Part shown: in pieces, positions 1 through 6,955 of the stretch | Layout of the letters: the number at the start of each line of letters is the position of its first letter | How positions within the stretch are numbered: the first letter of the stretch is position 1 | Assembly: GCA_937944175.1 (NCBI GenBank) | Contig: CALDZW010000083.1 | Location: forward strand, 1-7,851 | Reading direction: 5' to 3' | DNA from: an uncultured Candidatus Altimarinota bacterium | GTDB taxonomy: Bacteria > Patescibacteriota > Gracilibacteria > BD1-5 > UBA6164 | Length of the DNA stretch: 7,851 nt | The notes under the pieces: model-generated | What the model was told of the DNA's origin: nothing | What the model saw: only the letters and a program-made list of their open reading frames with translations | The model's database searches: none | Program-made: the position numbers and the translations under genes

Positions 1-118
1 TACTTGATGACATTCAATGAGAAATATTTTTATACAGTTCTTCTCATAAAACATAATTTTGATTATTCAAAAAGTTCTTATTTTTTATAAGTCTCTGTAA
101 TCTTTTTTTATATTCCAT
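1..118 (-). CDS. N-terminal fragment of a tagged small membrane-protein paralog (runs off the left edge)
   Basis: The first 39 codons of a gene that continues beyond the left edge. After a basic leader of about 14 residues comes KNFLNNQNYVLG, a divergent version of the tag seen in six other genes here (NLLHNQ-x-Y-V/I-L). The final Gly of that string is encoded by TGA, as is a second Gly near residue 35. The chosen ATG at 118-116 lies 11 nt after the stop of the preceding gene, so the two are probably co-transcribed. No Shine-Dalgarno sequence is visible. The tag sits about 10 residues further in than in the 4130-2435 group, like the gene at 130-516, so these two form a sub-type. The rest of the protein, including any membrane helix, lies outside the window. 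Function unknown. Confidence 0.7.
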
Positions 119-129
119 ATCGATATGTA

Positions 130-516
130 TTACTTTTTAAACATTAAGAAAGACTCTTTTTTTGGATCTTTGCAAAAAACATATCTCTTTCACTTTTCAA
201 ATATTATAATTTTTAGTACTTGATTGTAAAATGACATATAAGCATCTGCAATATTTTTTGCATAATCACTTTTGAAGAGCTTATCTATTAATATGAGAAT
301 AAATAAAAGAGGGAGAATACAAATGATTCCACAGAATAGTATTATCATAAACAAGTTATAAATTATCTGTTGAAATATTCAAAAGTCATCTATATATGAA
401 TTTGTAAGTTTGTGTACTATACTAGATTCAGAAAGTACATGATTCTGACTATTTAAAAAATTCTTACTTCCAACAAGTTTCTGGTGTCTTTTTGATAATC
501 GTTTATTAATAATCAT
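130..516 (-). CDS. Tagged small membrane protein, unknown function (128 aa)
   Basis: A 128-aa frame with UGA = Gly, ending in TAA. The N-terminus is basic (residues 1-18, rich in K/R), then residues 19-28 read NFLNSQNHVL, a divergent form of the tag shared by the array. Residues 51-77 are strongly hydrophobic with a central Pro (P69), either one long helix or a tight re-entrant hairpin. A Lys-rich C-terminal tail of about 50 residues follows. The start ATG at 516-514 is only 5 nt after the stop of the upstream gene and has no evident Shine-Dalgarno, which suggests translational coupling. In-frame TGA occurs at DFG (about residue 46) and EKGK. I do not recognise a known family. That it belongs with the other tagged proteins is an inference from the N-terminal motif and position. 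Confidence 0.72.
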
Positions 517-521
517 ACTTG

Positions 522-1346
522 TTAAAATAATTTAAAGAATCCATTTAACTTCTCTCTATATTGTTTGAAATTTGAGTAATTTAGATCATCTACAAAATGT
601 AGTCTTTTTTCCATAAATTGAGTATGTTGATCATATTGCTTCTCTTCATTATTACTGCTCACATATTCTTCTAAAATATTTCTAGCCTTAGTAGATTTTT
701 CTAAGTTTTGATAAATAATATATACCAAGAATATAAAATATAACATAATAGAATGTATCTGGTGATAATATTTTGAATTTTCTTTTGTAAGAACAAAGTG
801 AGAATCTGAAAATTGTGATATAAATCATTCTAATAATGTCATTCATTTATTCTTTTCAAATTTCTTTTGAATCACTGATATGTTTGAAAAATCATTATGA
901 GGGTATGTTTTGTTTCTAAAAAATCATTTTATAAAATAAAATTCTGAATGGAGGTCTAGCAAGAACTCTTTTTCATTGACTCAGTCAAAACTTTCAAACA
1001 CTCATGTTATAAAATTCACTCCCTTTTTTTTCAGTTCATTAGTAGTCAAGAAATTATCATGAATATATATATCCATTTTGAATATAGGTAAAAAATATGA
1101 TGGATCTTTTCCTTCATACAAATCTATAGTTTTGATATAATAAAAAGTGATTTTTCATAATCCATCTTGAAAGACTAGAGAAATTTTAATATAGTCTCAC
1201 ACATCTTTTCTTGTCTCCTGAAAATACATTCCATTGAATTTTATAACTTTTTTTATGTTTTCTAAAATCAATAATAACCCCCTTCTCTCTGACCTAATGT
1301 CTAAAAATGGAGTCTTGAATCGATAGATGGTAGCTATATTTTGCAT
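522..1346 (-). CDS. Unrecognised 274-aa protein with a duplicated head module and a C-terminal membrane segment
   Basis: A 274-aa frame with UGA = Gly (seven in-frame TGA), ending in TAA. Residues 1-32 (beginning MQNIATIYRFKTPFLDIRSE) are nearly identical to the whole front of the 39-codon minigene at 2426-2545: 2 substitutions in 32 residues. After the head comes a mixed region of about 165 residues without a recognisable motif. A short hydrophobic stretch at about 198-214 may be a membrane helix. The last 60 residues are charged and probably helical. The ATG at 1346-1344 lies 3 nt after the stop of the previous frame, without a Shine-Dalgarno. The protein lacks the NLLHNQ tag of its neighbours, so it is a different component of the same run of genes. 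Function unknown. Confidence in coding is high because the frame is long and its start is conserved in the duplicate. Confidence 0.82.
1256..1346 (-). repeat. Copy B of a ~90-bp duplicated gene head
   Basis: This segment, the first 30 codons of the 522-1346 gene, matches 2457-2545 at about 82 of 89 positions by eye, in the same orientation. Similarity stops abruptly a few codons later on one side and at the start codon on the other. Of the seven differences, five are silent in the shared reading frame. Confidence 0.85.
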
Positions 1347-1349
1347 GAA

Positions 1350-1623
1350 TTATTTTCAAAATATATTTTTCTTAGCAATACTTATATTATCACTACTTGC
1401 TCAATGAGAATTAAGATTATTAAATGAATCAATCATAGTATATCATACTTTATGAACAATGACTACATATTTTTTATGATAATTAATGATCAATGAAAGC
1501 AGATAATGAGCACAATAAATACAAATAAAAATTGGCAGTAAAATTATACTCAATACTCTCAATCTTGTAATAAATCTAAAACACTATCAATGTATAATTA
1601 CTATAATAAATGTATTGTTCCAT
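1350..1623 (-). CDS. Small membrane protein split by a +1 frameshift at UUU UAG
   Basis: An ATG at 1623-1621 opens 15 codons that end at TAG (1578-1576). The next frame is open from 1583 to the TAA at 1352-1350 (77 codons) but has no ATG near its front. Removing one T from the TTTT run at 1581-1578 joins them into about 90 residues. The product would have a basic N-terminal part, a membrane helix at roughly residues 23-45 (rich in I/L/F/C) and a soluble tail with in-frame TGA glycines (KVGY, SHGAS, IFGK). The downstream part ends 3 nt before the next ATG, as expected inside this run of genes. It could be a real mutation, an assembly error in a homopolymer, programmed +1 shifting, or a short gene starting at a TTG in the second frame. 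No NLLHNQ tag is present. Function unknown. Confidence 0.55.
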
Positions 1624-1643
1624 ATATACTTTTCAAGAGAGTG

Positions 1644-2435
1644 TTATTTTTTTTTAGTTATCTCAATCATATAATCACTATATGATGAAAATGCTCTGAT
1701 GACAAACCTACTCATAGCTTTGGCATATATCTGTTTTTTCAATATATGAAAATTAGGTATTCATTTTAATCTAAAATTAAAATATAACAATATACAGAAT
1801 AATGATATAAAAGGAAGTGTTATGAGGAAAACAATAGTATAAATTATGCTCACTTTATGCAAGATATTTCAAAAAGCATAATATATACATAATCCAACTC
1901 ATACAATAAATATTGGAAGTAAATCCCCTCATTGTATATGATAATGAGACATAGTTAAAAATATAATTCCAATTGACACAATCAAAAATAAAAAGAAGTT
2001 TATGAACCATTTCATTTTCATAAATCATTCTATATTATTATTTAAAATTCATACCTTAAATTTTGGAACTTTGTAATAATTCATCTCTCCATCATTTCAA
2101 GTACTCCTTTGCCTTATTCTAATATTAACATTGTCGTCTTCATGTTTCACTTTTTTTGAGACAACTTTAAAAAATACTATAAATAACACTCCGGACATTC
2201 ATATCAATATTATACTTTGGAAAATATCTTGGGTATAAAGAAATCAGAAAAAATATACTATATACATCAATAATCAAAATCCAACTATCAGGTATGAGAA
2301 TTTAATCATGTTTTTTAGTACCTCTGTATATTTTAGTGTTATAGATTTATGAAGAAAGGAGGTGAAGATTTTACTCTTTTCCCTATTTCATAGTACATAA
2401 CTCTGATTATGTAGGAGATTATTTGTTATTTTCAT
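1644..2435 (-). CDS. Tagged multi-pass membrane protein, unknown function (263 aa)
   Basis: The largest tagged member: 263 aa with UGA = Gly, ending AAA AAA AAA TAA. Residues 1-15 are MKITNNLLHNQSYVL, the array's tag. Hydrophobic segments at about 46-67, 71-89, 143-162, 171-189 and 195-219 suggest five membrane helices. A charged loop of about 50 residues (90-142) separates the first pair from the last three. The first pair resembles the two-helix layout of the smaller tagged neighbours, so this gene may be that unit plus an extra three-helix part (inference). The ATG at 2435-2433 lies inside the end of the minigene at 2426-2545, a 10-nt overlap that suggests coupled translation. No Shine-Dalgarno is seen. 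No known family recognised. Confidence 0.82.
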
Positions 2436-2545
2436 AAGATATTATCATATTTTATATTTTCTAAAATCAATAACAATCCCCTTTTCTCTGACCTAATGTC
2501 TAAAAATGGAGTTTTGAATCGGTAGATGGTAGATATGTTTTGCAT
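2426..2545 (-). CDS. 39-aa minigene copying the head of the 522-1346 protein
   Basis: ATG at 2545-2543, ending at TAA 2428-2426. It encodes 39 residues, of which the first 32 match residues 1-32 of the 274-aa protein at 522-1346 with only two conservative changes (S/A and K/R). The last seven residues are unrelated, and the final Gly is TGA. It starts 4 nt after the stop of the 2550-3143 gene and overlaps the next start by 10 nt, so it sits in register in the gene run and is probably translated. Five of the seven nucleotide differences from the other copy are silent, the pattern of a protein kept by selection, although so few sites give weak support. It may be a free-standing module, a decoy of the long protein, or a remnant of a partial duplication. 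Function unknown. Confidence 0.6.
2457..2545 (-). repeat. Copy A of a ~90-bp duplicated gene head
   Basis: A direct repeat of 1256-1346, about 92% identical by eye, on the same strand and about 1.2 kb away, covering the start codon and the following 29 codons. The tagged gene at 1644-2435 and the frameshifted gene at 1350-1623 lie between the copies, so a duplication or recombination across them could have produced the arrangement. Confidence 0.85.
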
Positions 2546-2549
2546 AATC

Positions 2550-3143
2550 TTAATGTTTCATTAATAATGATCTTAAATTGCTCTGGAGAATAAAAATATA
2601 TGTCTTTTTTCAACTATTTACTGATTTCTTAAGCCTCACATCAAAATTTTCAATTACATTTTGTTTTCAAAGTAAACTCCTTATAACTGATCAATAAAGT
2701 TTTTGGAGATCATAATAAATTACAGATGAGTCTATTCAACTAATTTTGTAAACCAATATTCTTCATCCCAACCAATATTTTACATACCTATTTTTAAAAA
2801 AGATAGTAAAAAATAATATGCCCCCAACAATGATATGAATAATAGTTTTAAATTGATAAAAATACTCCCTTATTATATGAGCAATCTTTTCAAATCACAT
2901 ATTCTCAAATATATATAAGAAAATTAATCATATTCAATAGATTAGTATTATAAATAAGTAAAAAAAATATATTGAGAAAAATGTAGCAAACATACTTCAA
3001 AATATCAATATCAAAAATTTTGTCTCATTATCAAATTGAATAAATCAATGCCATATATCTTTCACAAAATGCAATAAAAAATAATCTCTTTTCTGAGTAT
3101 TAACATACTTCTGATTATGTAATAGATTACTAGTTATTTGCAT
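2550..3143 (-). CDS. Tagged small membrane protein, unknown function (197 aa)
   Basis: 197 aa with UGA = Gly (about nine in-frame TGA), ending in TAA. Residues 1-14 are MQITSNLLHNQKYV, the array tag. A strongly hydrophobic stretch at about 43-78 (one long helix or a tight pair) and another at about 100-116 are followed by a basic tail of about 80 residues. The first 33 nt are identical at 31 positions to the start of the next upstream gene (3206-3679), yet the proteins diverge right after the tag. A 62-nt gap separates it from that gene, one of the longest gaps in the run. No convincing promoter or Shine-Dalgarno was found there, only A/T-rich DNA. Start chosen because the tag begins exactly at this ATG in four genes. 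Not recognised as a known family. Confidence 0.82.
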
Positions 3144-3205
3144 AATATTTTCATATAATAGTCTTTACATTAATACTACCATATTATTCTTAAATAATCA
3201 ATAAT

Positions 3206-3679
3206 CTACAAATCTTTCAAATCATTTTTTCTCAATACTGGATACAAAGATTCCAATTTTTCAGTTCTTCAACCTCTCACCCTTGATCGTACCTTTTCTT
3301 TTCTTACATGATATCACAATATTTGTCTTCTAAATAATACCCCCATTACATAAACAAATCCTCCAAAGTATGTCCAATCAATTTGTGGTAAAGCATTGTA
3401 GCAAAACATAAGAACTACTCAAACAAATATCAGCAGTAAAAATAAGTATAATATGTTCACAAGAATAGGGAATCCTTTATCTGGATCAATTTTCAATACA
3501 TTAACATAATTGAAACTTTTGCTCATATCAAAATATGGCTTAGATTTTATAACACACCAAAATCATTCTTTTAATGGAAGTATTACTCCTATATATGTAT
3601 ATTCCTTATAGATTACTTTTTTCTCTAATGATCAAAAAATATAATTCTGATTATGTAATAGATTGCTAGTTATTTCCAT
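3206..3679 (-). CDS. Tagged small membrane protein, unknown function (157 aa)
   Basis: 157 aa with UGA = Gly, ending in TAG, the only complete gene here that does. Residues 1-14 are MEITSNLLHNQNYI, the array tag. Hydrophobic segments lie at about 72-94 and 103-117, followed by a strongly basic stretch (FRRQILGYHVRKEKVRSR, with TGA for the Gly). The positive-inside rule would put the C-terminal tail in the cytoplasm and, with two helices, the tag there as well (inference). The ATG at 3679-3677 is one nucleotide after the stop of the preceding gene, so translation is probably coupled. No Shine-Dalgarno. No known family recognised. Confidence 0.82.
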
Positions 3680-3680
3680 G

Positions 3681-4130
3681 TTATTTATAACTTTTTGTGT
3701 CTAATAAAATATATCATTCATTTTCAAATATACCATTGCCTGTATTATAAAATCGTGAGTTAAGCTCTATGTCATTTTGGAGTAATTTTTTTATAACAAG
3801 AAAATGTGTATGATATAATGAGCTATATCTCCTCTTCCTAATGACATATGCAATTGGTAAAGCACAGACGATCAACGGATATAAAAATAGTATTGTAGGG
3901 TGAATAATTACAAAAGTGCTCAGAAAAAGAATTAAAACAATATACCACAAAGCCCCTATTATCAGGCCAGGTCTATCCTGTTCTTTTCAAATATAATTAC
4001 TATTTATTACAAATTTTTTACTCTTTGATTTTTTAAGTGCATGTAATGAAAAACCTCTAAATACATGGATCAGTGAATCTTCTGTACTTATATATTGCTG
4101 ATTATGTAATAGGTTCTTAGATATTTTCAT
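3681..4130 (-). CDS. Tagged small membrane protein, unknown function (149 aa)
   Basis: 149 aa with UGA = Gly (two in-frame TGA), ending in TAA. Residues 1-14 are MKISKNLLHNQQYI, the array tag, followed by a basic soluble stretch. Membrane helices are predicted at about 55-76 and 78-97, joined by a very short turn (HP), and the second is followed by RKRR. This is a helical hairpin with both ends probably cytoplasmic. A tail of about 50 residues ends the protein. The ATG at 4130-4128 overlaps the last 14 nt of the preceding gene, a strong sign of one transcript. Two helices joined by a tight turn and cytoplasmic ends make it the simplest example of the tagged design. No known family recognised. 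Confidence 0.82.
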
Positions 4131-4647
4131 GTTTTCTTAATTTTATACAATCAATTAATATATACTTTCATCATACATATATTCATTCCTCTTGCTTTTT
4201 AAGACAAATTCTTTGTCCTTTATATTTCTCATAATAATATCAAGACTTTGAAAATTTTTTAATTACTGAGAATCTATGTTGATTGTATAAATTTTCTTTA
4301 TACTTTCTTTGCTTCTTCTGATTTTTTCTTTCTACTATTATGAAGATAATCAACATAACTATAAAAACTGAAGAAGCCAATATTCACAATCATATTGGAT
4401 GCTCTGCCATAGCAGAGGACATCAGAAATATAAAAGATAAAATAAGACACAAAGCAAAAACTCAAGATATAAACTTGCATACTATAAATGCTAGTCATTT
4501 TTTATAATGCTCTCCTGTTCTAAAAATTTCTTCAAGATTATCGATATCTTTAAGATCATCACAATCAAAAGTTAAAAATACATGCTTATTCTCACCTGAT
4601 GTTGTGATGTAATTTTGATTATGAAATAAATTTTGAGAAATGTTAAT
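4117..4647 (-). CDS. First gene of the tagged array, small membrane protein with a non-AUG start (176 aa)
   Basis: A frame closing at TAA 4119-4117. The tag appears as INISQNLFHNQNYI. Alignment with the other genes puts the start at ATT (4647-4645), because the others have their ATG exactly there. No in-frame ATG lies upstream before a stop. A TTG at 4659-4657 is the alternative and would add four residues. The region between tag and membrane is acidic (about residues 28-46). Helices are predicted at about 52-76 and 85-105, followed by a basic tail of about 70 residues. In-frame TGA codons read as Gly (for instance KKGLAF, PIGLGI). The promoter at 4681-4708 would give a leader of about 15 to 27 nt. 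No Shine-Dalgarno. No known family recognised. Coding is well supported; the exact start is not. Confidence 0.75.
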
Positions 4648-4680
4648 CTGCTTATACAAAAAATTGTTTTATAATGAATT

Positions 4681-4708
4681 ATTATATATTAGGAAAAGTG
4701 TGTGGTAA
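4681..4708 (-). promoter_or_regulatory. Promoter of the tagged array
   Basis: On the minus strand, TTACCA (4708-4703), a 16-nt spacer and TATAAT (4686-4681) form a sigma70-type promoter with a perfect -10 box. It lies just upstream of the first tagged gene and in the 85-nt gap after the 4745-5551 gene, so the array can be transcribed on its own. Transcription would start near 4674. Confidence 0.5.
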
Positions 4709-4744
4709 TTTTTTTGAGAAATATTGTAAATCTTATATTAATTT

Positions 4745-5551
4745 TTATTGAATACTTTCCTCCCAAATATCAACTTCTCCCCCATCAGTTTTCACTACAA
4801 ACTTTTCTCTGTCAAAGCTTTTAGGGGTTCATTGTGCATCAATTTTTTTCAGTGAAAAATACCCTGATTTATACTTTTTTTCTATGTCTTTTTCATCATC
4901 ATCTGATGGTGTAAAATCAAGAATAGACCATTTCTTTTGTTCTACATGATATATGCATTTAAAAAATGTTAGCAGAGTTTCATCACTTGTTTCTTTTACA
5001 TATAATTCCTTCATATCAATGATAAAAGTTTTATATTCTCATTCACTTTTACAGTTTATTACAATATCAGATTGAGTGTTATAAATAAGATTAACCTCAT
5101 CTGTAAAAAGTCTATATTTTTTTTCTGTTGAAATATTAATGATATCTACAAATGTTTTTCAGTCTCATACAAGACTCCCTCTTTCACCAGTTGCAACTAC
5201 TATATTATCAAGCTCAAGAAAAATTTCTGTATTATCAAATTGTGTATTTTTTAGAGGAAATACCTTTGTTCCTCTATCATTCAAACCATCATTAAAATAG
5301 CAGTCCTCTCGTTCAAACTTATACTCATATGGACCAAAACTGTCATTCGCAAACTCAATCAAAAAGCTTCACTTCATTCATAATTCAAATTTCTTTTTTT
5401 CAACAGTGATTTTTTCAATCTGTTTTTTTACAATTTTTCCCATATCTGTATCTCTAAAAAATAATATAGTTCACATTCAGTATACAACAAACTCAGAAAT
5501 TATACAACAATATAACATTGACGTAATTTGAATATATTTTGTACTAATCAT
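4745..5551 (-). CDS. Unrecognised 268-aa protein with an N-terminal membrane anchor
   Basis: 268 aa with UGA = Gly (eight in-frame TGA beside nine GGN glycines), ending in TAA. Residues 7-32 are hydrophobic (YCCIISEFVVYGMGTILFF) and likely form an anchor, with one Glu inside. A charged linker rich in Lys (about 38-55) leads into a domain of about 200 residues with alternating hydrophobic and polar residues typical of beta structure. There is an acidic patch SDDDEKD near residue 210 and a C-terminal stretch KTDGGEVDIWEE. Two cysteines occur in the domain. The ATG at 5551-5549 follows AGGTGA at close spacing, the clearest Shine-Dalgarno in the window. It diverges from the glycosidase-domain gene across 82 nt and may share its regulation. 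It carries no NLLHNQ tag. Not recognised as a known family. Confidence 0.8.
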
Positions 5552-5568
5552 ACTCACCTAATATTCAA

Positions 5569-5574
5569 ACTATA
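5569..5574 (-). promoter_or_regulatory. Possible -10 box (TATAGT) for the 4745-5551 gene
   Basis: TATAGT on the minus strand lies 17 nt before the ATG, with AGGTGA between them. No convincing -35 box was found, so this is tentative. If correct, the leader is very short. Confidence 0.25.
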
Positions 5575-5604
5575 CTCTTTCATTTTCAGTTTAAATTAGT
5601 ACTA

Positions 5605-5610
5605 TATAAT
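5605..5610 (+). promoter_or_regulatory. Possible -10 box (TATAAT) for the glycosidase-domain gene
   Basis: A consensus TATAAT lies 23 nt before the ATG at 5634. It sits inside a small inverted repeat, ACTAT-ATA-ATAGT (5601-5613), which could be an operator or chance in AT-rich DNA. No good -35 box is present at 15-18 nt, and there is no Shine-Dalgarno before the ATG. Confidence 0.35.
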
Positions 5611-5633
5611 AGTTATTATCTAATCTTGTTCAG

Positions 5634-6878
5634 ATGAAACAGCTATTTTTTTTCATAGTATTTGTTCTCCTTTGAGTCAACATAAGCTTTGCAAACACAT
5701 TTATTGAACGTACTATTTGATGATACAAAGCAAACATCATAGAGTACAGCACTGATTCTCCTCTCTATGATATACATATAGGTATCCATCCAGCAGATTG
5801 ATGAACACTGAGAAGCATTATGAATACTGTTAATGGAATTAGTGGGGTAAATGGAGTGTTTGAATGCCCAAAAGATTATTCTGCTTGTGGTTGAAAAAAC
5901 TATACCATCAATGAACGATATGTACAGGGAGAGAAAAAAGCTACCTATAAATCTACAGGAGATAGAGTAGTTTTTGGTTGGAATGACCAAATTGAACCGT
6001 TTCTTTTTCAAACAGATCTTATCAATGCAAATAATGAAGATGAAATATTTGAATGATTTGCAAATCATCCTCTTATTCTCATGAATGGAGAATCACAGCT
6101 ACATAAATATTATGAAAAAGGCCTCATAAATAATAAGATGAAGGCAAGAGCAACAAAGAATTTTATCTGTAGTGACCAAGACTGACTTCATATCTACTTC
6201 TGACTTGTATACAATATTAGTATTGATGCAATGCCTGAGGCTTTAAAAGATCTTGGTTGTTGGAATGCTATTAATCTTGATGCAGGATTATCAACAAGCT
6301 TTGTATATAATAATAAATATATTATCTGACCCCAGAGAGAAATCCTTGATTGAGTATTTGTGAGTCCAAAAAATGTTGACATCATATCTCTCAATGCCAC
6401 TTCAAAAAAATTTATTTCATGACTTCTCAAATCACTCAGTAACAAAACAAGCAAGCAAAAAATTACAAAACTTCAGAATATATCTGACATACTAGAAGAG
6501 TATATTATACAGGTCTATGCAAAAAACACGACTGATATTATTGAATATAGTGATATTATTTCTGATACCCTTATATATGAAAATTTCTTAGAAGATGAAG
6601 CTGCACAAGATTTTCTCAAAACCCCTGACTTCATTGATGCTTCTAACAATTATTTTGTGGAGTGAGATAGTATTTATAAACGAGAGATTACTGGGAGAAA
6701 TGAAACAACAGTATGAACAAGAATAGAATTCACTTCAAACAAAACAATAAAAAATGTAGCCCTAGTGAACAGTATTAGAGAATACCTCAAAGCGATTATT
6801 CCTGTATATCAAAAAATTCAAGAATTAGAATCTCTTGAAAGACTTGATGATAGATTAGATATTGAGGTGAGTTTGTAA
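5634..6878 (+). CDS. Exported phosphodiester glycosidase (NAGPA-like) domain protein
   Basis: 414 aa with UGA = Gly (14 TGA beside 13 GGN), ending in TAA. Residues 1-20 are a signal peptide (MKQLFFFIVFVLLG... with S-F-A before the likely cut), so it acts outside the cytoplasmic membrane. Residues of about 55-255 match the phosphodiester glycosidase family (PF09992, related to the enzyme that uncovers mannose-6-phosphate and to exopolysaccharide proteins). The recognisable blocks, in order, are VNGVFECP near 73-79, a HPLILMNGE block near 144-152, a KARATKNF block, and AINLDAGLSTSFVYNNKYIIGP near 212-233. The last corresponds to the family's usual NLDGGGSS signature, here altered to NLDAGLST. 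Cys78/Cys85 and Cys179/Cys209 could form disulphides. Residues 256-414 are a helical extension I cannot assign. Substrate unknown; a sugar phosphodiester of the cell envelope is an inference. Confidence 0.82.
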
Positions 6879-6888
6879 GGAATTTTTC

Positions 6889-6950
6889 TAAGGAAAGACT
6901 ATTATCCCTATCCCCCTTCGGGTACTTTCCCTTAAGCCTAAGAGAAGGGG
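6889..6950. terminator. Convergent intergenic hairpins, probable bidirectional terminator
   Basis: The 77 nt between two converging genes hold overlapping inverted repeats. TAAGGAAAG (6889-6897) pairs with CTTTC-C-CTTA (6925-6934), nine pairs with one bulged C. The same 6925-6934 arm can instead pair with TAAG-A-GAAGG (6939-6948) around an AGCC loop. CCCCTTC (6913-6919) can pair with GAAGGGG (6944-6950). Short T-rich tracts flank the region on both strands but there is no perfect U-run right after a stem. Position and pairing suggest termination for both genes. Confidence 0.5.
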
Positions 6951-6955
6951 TGCAA

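Noticed and set aside
3144..3205. An internal promoter before the 2550-3143 gene
   Set aside because: A TATTAT near the start has no acceptable -35 partner; in such AT-rich DNA this is expected by chance.
2401..4125. CRISPR-like or dispersed intergenic repeat (plus-strand CTGATTATGTA units)
   Set aside because: The units are about 450-700 bp apart and always coincide with gene starts; they encode the N-terminal tag and are not spacer-repeat units.
4298..4498. A 66-codon minus-strand frame rich in hydrophobic residues
   Set aside because: It is in another frame of the 4117-4647 gene, which carries the array tag and spans the region with UGA = Gly.
4829..5362. Two separate short genes under the standard code
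   Set aside because: They are pieces of one 268-aa protein (4745-5551) once UGA is read as Gly.
5643..6068. A 141-codon minus-strand open frame
   Set aside because: It lies opposite the glycosidase-domain gene, whose signal peptide, TGA-glycine use and family blocks are convincing; the antisense frame shows no recognisable features.
6194..6454. An 86-codon minus-strand open frame
   Set aside because: Antisense to the catalytic-signature region of the plus-strand gene; no family resemblance.
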